From positions 1-14,077 of the forward strand of contig JASJBQ010000079.1 of the NCBI GenBank assembly GCA_030066455.1: a stretch of 14,077 nucleotides of DNA, given 5' to 3'. The position numbers and the translations under genes were made by a program. This DNA comes from Desulfobacterales bacterium (GTDB lineage: Bacteria; Desulfobacterota; Desulfobacteria; Desulfobacterales; UBA5852). The notes beneath the pieces are model-generated. The model worked only from the letters and a program-made list of their open reading frames with translations, was not told the origin of the DNA and did no database searches. This document shows, piece by piece, positions 1-6,620 of this stretch (positions are counted from its first letter, which is position 1; each line of letters opens with the position of its first letter).

Positions 1-1
1 C

Positions 2-379
2 GCCCACAACCTGGCTGCCGCCCGCAACCTGGGCCGCTACCTCCAGAATCACCTTGGCGACCGGAATATCCTCATGGTGGTCGGCATCCTGGACGACAAG
101 CCCTGCGCTGGCATGCTGGCCGGCATGCTGCCCGCCTGCACCCGGGCGATAATAACGTCCCCCAAAATCGGCCGCGCCGTCCCGGCCCAGACTCTGGCCG
201 ACACCGCCCTACACCACATCCAGAACGTGGATGTCGTCCCCCAGGTGGCCCAGGCCGTGGAACAGGCCGTCAAGACCGCCGGCCCCCGCGACACCATCGT
301 CGTGGCCGGTTCCCTCTACGTGGTGGGCGAAGCCATCGAAGCCCTCCAGGAAATGGGCCTCATGCCCCCAACCGCTTGA
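2..379 (+). CDS. folC: Folylpolyglutamate synthase / dihydrofolate synthase, C-terminal part (partial)
   Basis: This is the last 125 residues of an enzyme that adds glutamate to folates (and, in bifunctional forms, to dihydropteroate) in the cytoplasm; the gene starts before the window. The visible part has the family's C-terminal domain. An AHN-x-AAAR-x-L segment opens it, matching the conserved (DG)AHN-P-x-A motif. Next come a central ILMVVGILDDK strand and loop (the family's 'vvGilkDKd'), an alternating hydrophobic AIITSPKIGRAVP stretch and the final TIVVAGSLYVVGEA strand. The frame runs open from base 2 to a TGA at 377-379. The ligand-binding P-loop and central domain lie outside the window, so monofunctional and bifunctional forms cannot be told apart. 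Nothing downstream appears to be co-transcribed with it except possibly the tRNA. Confidence 0.86.
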   Translation, partial: AHNLAAARNLGRYLQNHLGDRNILMVVGILDDKPCAGMLAGMLPACTRAIITSPKIGRAVPAQTLADTALHHIQNVDVVPQVAQAVEQAVKTAGPRDTIVVAGSLYVVGEAIEALQEMGLMPPTA

Positions 380-421
380 CATAAGGGTGAAATTCACTTA
401 AGTGACAAGCCTGCTTTAACC

Positions 422-556
422 TAAAAAGGTGTTTTAAAGAGAGGATTTTGATTTCAGGTCAAGGCGGCCGTGAGCATTATACCGGAGGAATACACAGGTA
501 TTTCGAGGATTTAATGCGAGCGCCCAACACAGAGATGGAATCAACAGACCTTTTTA
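422..556. repeat. Possible MITE-like / dispersed intergenic element
   Basis: A 135-bp non-coding stretch between folC and the tRNA begins with TAAAAAGGT (422-430) and ends with its exact reverse complement ACCTTTTTA (548-556). The tetramer AACC lies directly outside both ends (418-421 and 557-560), as a target-site duplication would. Inside is a smaller inverted repeat, AATAC/GTATT, at about 489-503. The layout (short terminal inverted repeats, short direct flanks, no coding capacity) is that of a small non-autonomous element. The internal sequence also resembles, from memory, intergenic repeats of Desulfobacterota, but that is not proven. A chance 9-bp inverted repeat in AT-rich flanks is the alternative. 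Just left of it is a 12-bp palindrome, TCACTTAAGTGA (394-405), of unknown role. Confidence 0.4.
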
Positions 557-571
557 AACCAGCTTTTTCTT

Positions 572-647
572 GCGCCCGTAGCCCAGGGGATAGGGCGTCA
601 GCCTCCGGAGCTGAAGATCGCAGGTTCGAATCCTGCCGGGCGTACCA
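572..647 (+). tRNA. tRNA-Arg (anticodon CCG)
   Basis: The 76-nt sequence folds into a complete cloverleaf. The acceptor arm is GCGCCCG (572-578) with CGGGCGT (637-643), including a G-U closing pair; discriminator A644 and an encoded CCA (645-647) follow. The anticodon stem is TCAGC/GCTGA around the loop CTCCGGA, which gives anticodon CCG (reads CGG, arginine). The T arm is GCAGG-TTCGAAT-CCTGC. tRNA-Arg genes are frequent integration sites for phages and islands, and the decayed genes just downstream fit such a history. Confidence 0.97.
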
Positions 648-656
648 AATATAATA

Positions 657-690
657 AAGGGGTTATCGGTAATCCGATAGCCCCTTGCTT
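657..690 (+). terminator. Intrinsic terminator after tRNA-Arg (possibly bidirectional)
   Basis: Ten bases after the tRNA, a 13-bp stem (657-669 with 674-686, one G-T pair, loop TAAT) forms a very stable hairpin. On the + strand it is followed by only a modest T-rich tail (TGCTTCTT). On the reverse strand it is followed by TTTATTATATTT, a better U-tract, so it may also stop transcripts arriving from the right. Confidence 0.75.
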
Positions 691-872
691 CTTGGAAAGG
701 ATAACTTTCCAACCTTATTTCCAACCCAGCCCCAGAAACAAAAAACCCGGCCGGAGCCGCGGCCTCCAAAAGTCTATCGGAACCCGCATACAAAAGATGA
801 GCGACGTTTCCGCCATCAGCCGATCAAACCGATTAATCCGAGGCAGGCCGGAGCGCACTCGTTAGGTAAATT
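691..872. other. Non-coding stretch, no supported feature
   Basis: I see no credible gene here. A reverse-strand open frame that runs through this stretch and antisense to the tRNA (554-793) encodes the PGRIRTCD-type peptide that is a well-known false gene call opposite tRNA-Arg genes, so it is not annotated. The segment sits between the terminator and the HIRAN-like remnant and is probably decayed accessory DNA. Confidence 0.5.
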
Positions 873-1124
873 TTAATCATCTGTTGGCAAGTCTATCTTT
901 ACACCAAAATATCCTATATCTCCCCCACCGCGGTCCCATCCTCCAACAATTATTGCAGAACACCTCGCTGTAAGACCAGGATGGCCTGCTTCTTTCATTC
1001 GCTCTCTAAAATTCCGAGCCAGTTCGCGGCTGAGATATCCCACTGTTTCGCCCTGAATATCAACTCGAATAGCTTTGTTGTCATATGGCGCCAAATTAAC
1101 CAACAGGTTCGAACCCCGCCCGGC
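873..1124 (-). pseudogene. HIRAN-domain-like protein, N-terminally truncated remnant
   Basis: The reverse-strand frame between stops encodes a C-terminal HIRAN-like segment. It contains APYDNKAIRVDI (matching the family's NPYD-x-NA-V-V-x-I strand), the hallmark VGYLSREL turn, and a tail with IIVGGWDRG and GYFGVKIDLP of the type found in small bacterial HIRAN proteins. The family's N-terminal strands are missing: upstream of the recognisable part there are only about seven unrelated residues and then an in-frame TAA (1125-1127). The only available start is a TTG at 1101-1103 with no ribosome-binding site. HIRAN domains bind DNA ends and are linked to repair or mobile-element processes; no such function can be expected from this fragment. 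The lost 5' end coincides with a degenerate copy of the tRNA-Arg 3' end (1106-1130), suggesting rearrangement at an attachment-like site. Confidence 0.55.
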
Positions 1125-1130
1125 TTAGGC
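1106..1130. repeat. Degenerate copy of tRNA-Arg 3' end (possible att relic)
   Basis: Aligned without gaps, 18 of 25 bases match the T-arm-to-CCA end of the tRNA-Arg gene at 623-647. The first eight match without interruption (GGTTCGAA), and two more bases (CA) match just before. The copy does not form a T stem, so it is not a functional tRNA part. Its position at the exact junction of the HIRAN-like and GNAT-like remnants is what an old attR would look like. Chance similarity remains possible because GGTTCGAA is a common tRNA motif. Confidence 0.35.
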
Positions 1131-1441
1131 TTCTTTCAGATCTTTTTCGACTCGATCAACTGCTGAAGCACTGGCCGCCACCAACTGCCCGGCCCGAAAT
1201 CCCGCCTGGCGCACCAGCGCCTCAAGGTCTTTCTCCGTCACTTTGGCGATGCGCCAGGTGTCGAAATCCTGCACGTCGCTCGAATGGGCCGAATCGTGCA
1301 GGAACACCCTGAAGTCCATTTTGTCCCGGGAATCGAAACCCCGTTTACGAGCCACCTTCACCGAACCAGGATTGAAACGGCCTGAAATTACATTGTAAAC
1401 ATCCTCGTACGCCGTGTTGACAAACAGCCGGAAGATGGGGA
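1125..1441 (-). pseudogene. GNAT acetyltransferase-like remnant (copy A)
   Basis: The reverse-strand reading RLFVNTAYEDVYNVI...RFNPGSVKVARKRGF ends in an N-P-x-S-V-x-VA-x-x-x-GF motif, the acetyl-CoA-binding helix signature of RimJ/RimL-type GNAT acetyltransferases. About 60 further residues follow before TAA (1125-1127). The N-terminal half of a GNAT fold is missing; homology to copy B (about 3870-4066) stops near 1441, and the frame upstream of that runs into a stop near 1489. No start codon with a ribosome-binding site is present, so this is a fragment. Copy A keeps a longer C-terminus than copy B. GNAT assignment rests on the motif alone; an unrelated protein family that happens to be duplicated here is the alternative. 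The two copies are clearly homologous at the DNA level (roughly 70% by eye over about 200 bp). Confidence 0.5.
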
Positions 1442-1567
1442 TGCCACTGGTTATTTTTGTCAGGAATTTGCTTCTGCGGCGATTATGCTAAAAGGTGTGA
1501 CTATCGTACTACGCGGTAAACGGAGCTGTCGTGGATATACGTGTTGCAGCGCACGGAAGAGGTAGCT

Positions 1568-2743
1568 ATGCTTGCAGATTGCCAACAAGATCAGAGTACG
1601 TCGTGTTGCGGGCAATTCATGCCGGGTGGGCCGAAACCGCTCATGGCCATGGTGGAGGTGACCAACCGCTGCAACATGGCCTGCCCGATCTGCTATGCCG
1701 ATGCCGACAGGGCTGCCGCAGACGTCCCCATCGCCACCATACGCACTTACCTCGAACAGTTGCTGCAGGTCACGGAAACACCGATCCCCATCCAGATAAG
1801 CGGCGGTGAGCCCAGCCTGCGCGACGACCTGCCCGAAATTGTGGCCTTGGCCAAACAGCTGGGGTTCCGCAACATCGAGATCATTACCAACGGCATCCGC
1901 ATCAACCGTGAGCCGGCGTTTTTGAAAGCGCTGAAAACCTCAGGGCTTACCGCTGTCTACCTTCAGTTCGACGGTCTGAAGCCCGCCACGAGCCTGCGCA
2001 TCCGCGGGCAGGACATGTCAGCCGTTCGGAGGGGCGCCGTGGCCGCCATTCGCGCGACCGGTTTGTGCTGCACCCTGGCAGTCGTGGTGACCCGCGGGGT
2101 TAATGAAAGCGAGATCGGCCCCATCGTCGACTTCGGGATCGACAATATCGATGTGGTGCGCGCCATCAATTTCCAGTCCGCCGCTCGCTTCTCCGGCCGT
2201 TTCAGCTTGAACGACCACTACCGCGGCTACGATCTACCGGAACTCCTGGCCCTGATCGAAGCTGAAACCGGCATCGGCGCCGACACCTTTCGCGCCGAGC
2301 ATCTGGGCCATCCGTCCTGTAATGCCATGTCGCCGATCTATATCGCCAACGGAGTACGTGAACCGCTTTTCAAGTATATCCAAAAAGACGACCTGCTCGC
2401 ATTTCTGGGGGCTAGGCGGCGGGAAATCATCCTGGACGGTTTTAGCGGCAAGCGGGACTTCTTTTTCCGCCATCTGTGCAATGCCAACGCCTGGCGCCTG
2501 ATCGCCAAAGCGGCGCCCATTTTCGGCCGCAATCCCCACAACGTACTGCAGCGTAAAACGATTCTATTGTTTGCTAAAAGTTTTATGGAAAAGCAGGCGC
2601 TCGACCCGCAGCGTATGCGGCAATGCTGCTATGCCATCACGGGTCAAGGCGGGGTGTTTTCCTTTTGCGCCTACAACAATCTTCATCGTTTTGCGAATCC
2701 GAGACCGGACCCGATCGCCAAACCTCGCGGGGTATCACGATGA
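1568..2743 (+). CDS. Radical SAM enzyme of the MJ0619/Tes (tetraether lipid synthase)-like family
   Basis: A 391-residue radical SAM protein. The [4Fe-4S]/SAM motif CNMACPIC gives C35, C39 and C42; GGEP at 79-82 is the SAM-binding loop. Family-specific stretches follow: LGFRNIEIITNGIRI, VYLQFDGL, IRGQDM, VVVTRGVNESEIG, IDVVRAINFQ with FSGRF, and a C-terminal RQCCYAITGQGGVFSFCAYN block. These match the MJ0619 family, which includes the archaeal enzyme that joins lipid tails by C-C coupling of unactivated carbons. Archaeal members carry an extra Cys-rich N-terminal domain; here it is cut to C5 and C13-C14, so the auxiliary clusters may differ. ATG at 1568 is preferred over an upstream GTG (1541) because GAAGAGG lies just before it. 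The stop overlaps the next start by 4 bp. Product chemistry is inferred, not shown: lipid C-C coupling or another sp3 C-H reaction. Confidence 0.8.
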   Translation: MLADCQQDQSTSCCGQFMPGGPKPLMAMVEVTNRCNMACPICYADADRAAADVPIATIRTYLEQLLQVTETPIPIQISGGEPSLRDDLPEIVALAKQLGFRNIEIITNGIRINREPAFLKALKTSGLTAVYLQFDGLKPATSLRIRGQDMSAVRRGAVAAIRATGLCCTLAVVVTRGVNESEIGPIVDFGIDNIDVVRAINFQSAARFSGRFSLNDHYRGYDLPELLALIEAETGIGADTFRAEHLGHPSCNAMSPIYIANGVREPLFKYIQKDDLLAFLGARRREIILDGFSGKRDFFFRHLCNANAWRLIAKAAPIFGRNPHNVLQRKTILLFAKSFMEKQALDPQRMRQCCYAITGQGGVFSFCAYNNLHRFANPRPDPIAKPRGVSR

Positions 2744-3696
2744 TCTTATTCTCGAGAGGCCTTCTAATTGTCCCCATTCGAGGTGCCCTCGCCATTTTCC
2801 TTTTTGGCTGGGTGGCGATCGGCTGCACCACGATCCGTCCGCAGCCGATGGAAGCCCCGCCGCCATCAAGCCTGCAGACCTTTTCCCATGAACGTTTCGA
2901 TACGGTTCTGGCGACTTTTGTTGACGCGCAAGGGCTGGTCGACTACGCCCGTTTGCAGCAAAATCCCCAAGACCTGGAGGCCTACTACCGGCAGATCGCT
3001 GCTTACAGCCCTGACAGCCACCCCGAACTTTTTACCACCGCTGAGCATAAACTGGCGTATTGGATCAATGCCTACAATGCCGGTGCGATTAAAATCGTGA
3101 CGACCTACTACCCCATTGCAAGTGTACTTGAAGTCCAAAAGCCCTGGCTCTTTTTCTTCATGTCGGATCAGGCCGGCTTTTTCTTCTTCCGGCGGCTTGC
3201 CTTTGGCGGCAAAACCACAAGCCTCTATTATCTGGAAAACAAGGTGATTCGTGAGCGCTTTGGCGATCCGCGCATTCACTTTGCCGTTAACTGCGCCTCC
3301 CTGGGCTGTCCGCGGCTGCCGCAACGGTCCTTTGAGGCCCGAACCCTGAACCGGCAGCTTGACCACGAAACCCGTCGTTTTCTGGCCGAGCAGCGCAATT
3401 TCAGAATCGATCACGCCAACCGGACCATCCACCTTTCGGCCATATTCGAATGGTACCATGAAGATTTCACCCAATGGTATCAGGCGCAATTTCCAGAGCT
3501 TCGAGCCAGCCTCTTGGATTATATCGCCCTTTACCTGCCTCCCGAGCGGTCGAAAGCGCTCCAAGAGGTCCGGGATCGCTATACCATCAGCTACGAGCCC
3601 TACGACTGGGGACTGAACGATCAAAATCCGCAGCCGCCCCACCGAAATGAGAGATCGGCGACAGGTCTCGACTTTTGCCAGCCTATTGACCGTTGA
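2740..3696 (+). CDS. DUF547 family lipoprotein
   Basis: A 318-residue secreted protein. The ATG at 2740 overlaps the radical SAM stop (ATGA), and it gives a clean lipoprotein signal: RG, then a hydrophobic run, then AIGC with the lipidated Cys at residue 29. A longer reading from 2623 would bury this signal and is rejected. The mature part has the DUF547 hallmarks: VDYARLQQNP near the start, WINAYNA (108-114), and NCASLGCPRL (184-193) with two cysteines, then a helical region ending in a DRYTISYEPYDW segment. DUF547 proteins are periplasmic or outer-membrane anchored and of unknown function; a papain-like or thiol-type fold has been suggested for the family. Translational coupling suggests it works with, or on the product of, the radical SAM enzyme. 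No clear terminator follows; the last ~25 residues are low-similarity tail. Confidence 0.88.
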   Translation: MILFSRGLLIVPIRGALAIFLFGWVAIGCTTIRPQPMEAPPPSSLQTFSHERFDTVLATFVDAQGLVDYARLQQNPQDLEAYYRQIAAYSPDSHPELFTTAEHKLAYWINAYNAGAIKIVTTYYPIASVLEVQKPWLFFFMSDQAGFFFFRRLAFGGKTTSLYYLENKVIRERFGDPRIHFAVNCASLGCPRLPQRSFEARTLNRQLDHETRRFLAEQRNFRIDHANRTIHLSAIFEWYHEDFTQWYQAQFPELRASLLDYIALYLPPERSKALQEVRDRYTISYEPYDWGLNDQNPQPPHRNERSATGLDFCQPIDR

Positions 3697-3869
3697 ATGA
3701 TCCGATAAGCATCAAGCCTTTACATCACAGCTGTTTTTGGTTGCTGCAGCAAGTGGGGGATTGATTTCAATATCAGGGGCCCGCGCGTTTTACCTGCCGA
3801 GGCTAGCCTTCGGTCCGGTTCGCAATCTAACACTCCCGAGACAGATAATAACAGTCCATGAAAGCAGCA

Positions 3870-4227
3870 TGCATCCCTTGCCCGAAATTCTCCTTGGTAC
3901 GTCGCGCGCCAGGGCCGGATCGGGCAGGAACATCCTGATATCCATCTTGTTCCGCAAGACAAAGCCAAGCCTATCGGCCACGTTCACTGAACTTGGATTT
4001 AAACGGCTTGAAATTACATAGGAAACGCCCTTGTAGCCATATTGGCGAACAGCCGGTCGATGGAGTGCCGGGCCGCTTCCGCGCTCAGGCCCTTTTCGTG
4101 GAACCGGCGCGCGAGGATTATCGGAAGGTGCGCGCATATATAAGCGCCATATCGCAAGTCCCCTTTTCCAGCCTTCGACCCCTGCCGTGAAAGCCTTTTC
4201 CCATCCGGCAGCGATCGGAGGGGGCAT
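3870..4227 (-). pseudogene. GNAT acetyltransferase-like remnant (copy B, frameshifted)
   Basis: Two reverse-strand frames must be joined to read it. One gives ARRFHEKGLSAEAARHSIDRLFAN (about 4046-4117). The other continues YKGVSYVISSRLNPSSVNVADRLGF and NKMDIRMFLPDP (about 3910-4036). The junction near 4035-4045 therefore holds a frameshift. The GLSAEA...N-P-x-S-V-x-VA-x-x-LGF pattern is that of RimJ/RimL-like GNAT acetyltransferases. The DNA from about 3870 to 4066 aligns with copy A (about 1245-1441) in the same orientation, offset about 2625 bp with one small indel. Copy B extends further on the N-terminal side and ends earlier at the C-terminus. It has no intact start, so it should not yield a product. 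Another frame (GWEKAFTAGVEGWK, near 4150-4205) may belong to the same dead gene, which would mean a second frameshift. Confidence 0.5.
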
Positions 4228-4715
4228 CCGATATCCTTCAAGATTTCAGATAGTGGGATTTCCCCCCTGATCCCTGAAAGCAGTTCCCAGGCATGCAAAA
4301 AATGCCGTTTTTTGTCACCCCGATTGACAATATACGGCACCCGACACGTCATCTTAGTGCCCGCTCGTCATATGTAGCTCTAAATATTGGTGTTTTCCTT
4401 AGGGCAGGGGCTGGTATGCATCTTGCGAACCATTCCAGTCGAGTTATCGGTCCACGACATTCCCCAAGCACATTTAGTTTTAGGGGAAGGCACGGTAACG
4501 CAATGCAATGGCCGCTTGCAGACACCCGCACCGCTCTCATCATCTTCCCCGTTGAACTGCAGCGCATGGCCCCGAAAGAGCCCCATTGGCCGAAGTGGCC
4601 CTAGGGCGTGTTTGCCGATCCTGATCCTGAAATCAAAAGGCTTCGTGCCGCGCATGACCTGGATCGCATTTCATCATCGATCGATGGGCATCAAAGTGAC
4701 GAAAGGAGTTGGAAA
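4228..4715. other. Intergenic stretch upstream of the lipoprotein operon
   Basis: No credible gene is visible on either strand; short open frames here have no ribosome-binding site or recognisable motif. It must contain the promoter of the 4716-7175 operon. A perfect TTGACA occurs at 4324-4329, but no good -10 hexamer lies 16-18 bp downstream, so I do not call it. A 12-bp palindrome TTGCTGCAGCAA lies further left at 3741-3752, just after the DUF547 gene. Confidence 0.4.
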
Positions 4716-5450
4716 ATGCCGCCTAGGTGGAAAAAATTAATCCTTAGCCTTTCGATGTTGTCTCTTTTTTCCCTGACGGCCTGCGCGACCAGCGGGGGAA
4801 TCCCCAGCAATTACGAACAGCGGGCCGCCAGAGCCGCTGAACTGCAATCCGTCCTGCTGCTGACGCCCGACATCACGGTCAATTCACTGAGCGCGGGCGA
4901 TGTCAAGGAGGAGATGCCCGAATGGAGTGAGCAGGCGCGCCGGATCGTGATCGAAGCGGTCAAGACCGAGATGGCGTCCAGAGGCCGTAAGTTGAAGATC
5001 CTCGACCCCAAGACCCGCTATCGGAAGACCGTCGACGAGGTCAGGGACCTGCATCTGGCCGTCATGAGCAGCATCTACGACCACACGATCTATCAGCCGG
5101 GCAACCTCGAAGTCTTTCCGCAGCGGATCGAGCATTTCGACTACTCCGTGGGTTCGGTCGACAAACTGCTCAAGGCCTACAGGGTGGACGGGATGCTGAT
5201 CATCCGCGGCGAGGACAATATTTCCACCTCCGGCCGCAAGGCGCTGGGCGTGGTGGCGGCTCTCAATCCTTTCAGCCAGGGGCAGATGGGCGGCATGACG
5301 TTTCTGGAGGTCACCCTGACCGACGCCCGCGGCGATGTCCTCTGGTTCGCGCTCAAGTGGAATGCCGGCGATTACGACCTGCGCGATTCCGAGGAGGCCA
5401 TCCGCTTCGTGCGCGATACGTTCGAGGACTTCGAGGAGGGTGAGTCATGA
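4716..5450 (+). CDS. Putative lipoprotein of unknown function
   Basis: A 244-residue protein I cannot assign to a named family. It opens with a basic start and a hydrophobic run ending in SLTAC, giving a lipobox with Cys23; the mature N-terminus is Ala-Thr-Ser-Gly-Gly, with no Asp at +2, so outer-membrane sorting is expected. The mature domain starts with a strand-rich LLLTPDITVNSLSAGD segment followed by a helix (WSEQARRIVIEAVKTEMASRG). This resembles the beginning of CsgG/GNA1162-type lipoproteins, but the match is weak. A strand/Gly-rich DGMLIIRGEDNIS and a final TFLEVTLTDARGDVLWF strand pair follow. The ATG at 4716 has a strong AAGGAGT six bases upstream; an in-frame extension to 4608 is rejected. 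The stop overlaps the next gene's ATG by 4 bp, so the two are translationally coupled. Confidence 0.85.
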   Translation: MPPRWKKLILSLSMLSLFSLTACATSGGIPSNYEQRAARAAELQSVLLLTPDITVNSLSAGDVKEEMPEWSEQARRIVIEAVKTEMASRGRKLKILDPKTRYRKTVDEVRDLHLAVMSSIYDHTIYQPGNLEVFPQRIEHFDYSVGSVDKLLKAYRVDGMLIIRGEDNISTSGRKALGVVAALNPFSQGQMGGMTFLEVTLTDARGDVLWFALKWNAGDYDLRDSEEAIRFVRDTFEDFEEGES

Positions 5451-6610
5451 TTCCCAGGACCATCGCGCTGCTACTGGCGGCCGCCCTGCTCGCCGGTTGC
5501 GCTTCGACGAATATTCAGCCGGTCACCTCGGGTGCCTACGAGCAGCTTCCGGAGGAAAAACGGATCAACCGCGCCTGTGAGCGCGAGCAGCAGCGTCTGG
5601 CCGACAGCGAGATGATCTATGACAATGCAAAGCTGACGCGCTATCTGAACGCCGTCGCCATGAAGGTTCTGCCGGAAGAGGCCAAGCGTGAAGTCGACAT
5701 CAGAATAATCGTCATCAACAATCCCTACTGCAACGCCTTCGCCTACCCCAACGCCAAGGTGTACGTCCACACCGGCATCCTGGCGCGGATGGAAAACGAG
5801 GCCCAGCTGGCCACCCTCCTGGGCCACGAGATGGCCCACGTGACGCACCGCCACCTGCTGCGGGAGCGGCTCAACATGCGCAACAAGGCCGCCGGGCTGG
5901 CCTCTTTCAAGGCTACCCTGGGCAGCGTGCCCTTGGTGGGCGAACTCTCCACCGCCCTGGGCGAGCTTGGCACCATGGCGTCCGTCTCGGGCTATTCGCG
6001 GGATCTCGAAACCGAGGCCGACAACGTCGGCTTCGAATGGATGGCGGCCGCCGGCTACGACCCCCGGGAAGCGCCCAAGCTGTTCGCGCATCTCATGGCG
6101 GAAATGGAAGCGGAAAATCACGAGGAGCCTTTCTTTTTCGGCAGTCACCCCAAACTGGCGGACCGGCAGGCCAACTATCAAGCCTGTATCGCCGCCAGGG
6201 GCGATGTGACCGGCGGTGTCACCAATCGCAAGGGGTATGAAAAGGCGGTGGCGTCGGCCATCTACGAAACCGCACGCCTGGACCTGAAGGCGGGCCGTTA
6301 CGCCAAGGCCGCAAAAGGCATTCAGCGTTATCTGCAAATTTACCCCCGCAGCGGCCGGGCGCATTACCTGCTGGGAGAAGTCTACCGCCAGCGCAACGAC
6401 GGAAACGATCTCAGGAAAGCGCTCGATCTTTTTAACCGGGCGACCAAACTCGACCGGCGGCACGCTGAAACCTACCGTTCCATGGGCATTGTCTACATGA
6501 GCGCGAGAGACAGCAAGGCGGCCCGCCGGGCTTTTGAGTCCTATCTCAAGTGGGCGCCGCATGCCATGGATCGGGAGTTCATCCTGGAATATATCCGCCA
6601 ATTAAAATAG
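5447..6610 (+). CDS. M48 family metalloprotease lipoprotein with TPR repeats (BepA/YfgC-like)
   Basis: A 387-residue zinc protease predicted to be anchored in the outer membrane facing the periplasm. The signal peptide ends in LAGC (Cys18). The zinc motif HEMAH covers H127 and H131 with catalytic E128; the third ligand is E188 in the ETEAD motif. H234 in GSHPKLADR corresponds to the extra histidine that gates the active site in BepA-type proteins. After about residue 270 come roughly three TPR-like helical pairs (ARLDLKAGRYAKAAKGIQRYL; AHYLLGEVYRQR with a helix; YRSMGIVYMSARDSKAARRAF), as in BepA. That family degrades misfolded outer-membrane proteins and aids assembly of LptD-type barrels. 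The gene overlaps the upstream lipoprotein by 4 bp, and another lipoprotein begins 10 bp downstream. All catalytic residues are present. Similarity to bepA is functional inference, so no symbol is given. Confidence 0.93.
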   Translation: MIPRTIALLLAAALLAGCASTNIQPVTSGAYEQLPEEKRINRACEREQQRLADSEMIYDNAKLTRYLNAVAMKVLPEEAKREVDIRIIVINNPYCNAFAYPNAKVYVHTGILARMENEAQLATLLGHEMAHVTHRHLLRERLNMRNKAAGLASFKATLGSVPLVGELSTALGELGTMASVSGYSRDLETEADNVGFEWMAAAGYDPREAPKLFAHLMAEMEAENHEEPFFFGSHPKLADRQANYQACIAARGDVTGGVTNRKGYEKAVASAIYETARLDLKAGRYAKAAKGIQRYLQIYPRSGRAHYLLGEVYRQRNDGNDLRKALDLFNRATKLDRRHAETYRSMGIVYMSARDSKAARRAFESYLKWAPHAMDREFILEYIRQLK

Positions 6611-6620
6611 GGGAAAAACC

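Noticed and set aside
554..793. Reverse-strand open frame antisense to tRNA-Arg, with a PGRIRTCDLQLRR peptide
   Set aside because: This peptide is the known false product of reading tRNA-Arg sequence backwards; there is no ribosome-binding site and the frame overlaps a certain tRNA.
1106..1130. Second tRNA gene fragment (T arm)
   Set aside because: The sequence resembles the tRNA 3' end, but the T stem does not pair, and no D or anticodon arm precedes it; kept only as a possible att relic.
2623..2739. N-terminal extension of the DUF547 protein
   Set aside because: It overlaps the radical SAM coding end and would place the lipoprotein signal internally; the ATG at 2740 gives a standard signal peptide and ATGA coupling.
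2866..3642. 258-codon reverse-strand frame opposite the DUF547 gene
   Set aside because: The + strand has the DUF547 hallmarks and a lipobox; the reverse translation has none.
4324..4329. Perfect TTGACA hexamer ahead of the lipoprotein operon
   Set aside because: No acceptable -10 hexamer at 16-18 bp; the operon start is nearly 400 bp away.
5471..6601. 376-codon open frame on the reverse strand opposite the M48 protease
   Set aside because: The + strand carries intact zinc motifs, signal peptide and TPRs; long antisense frames are common in GC-rich genes, and the translation shows no domain.
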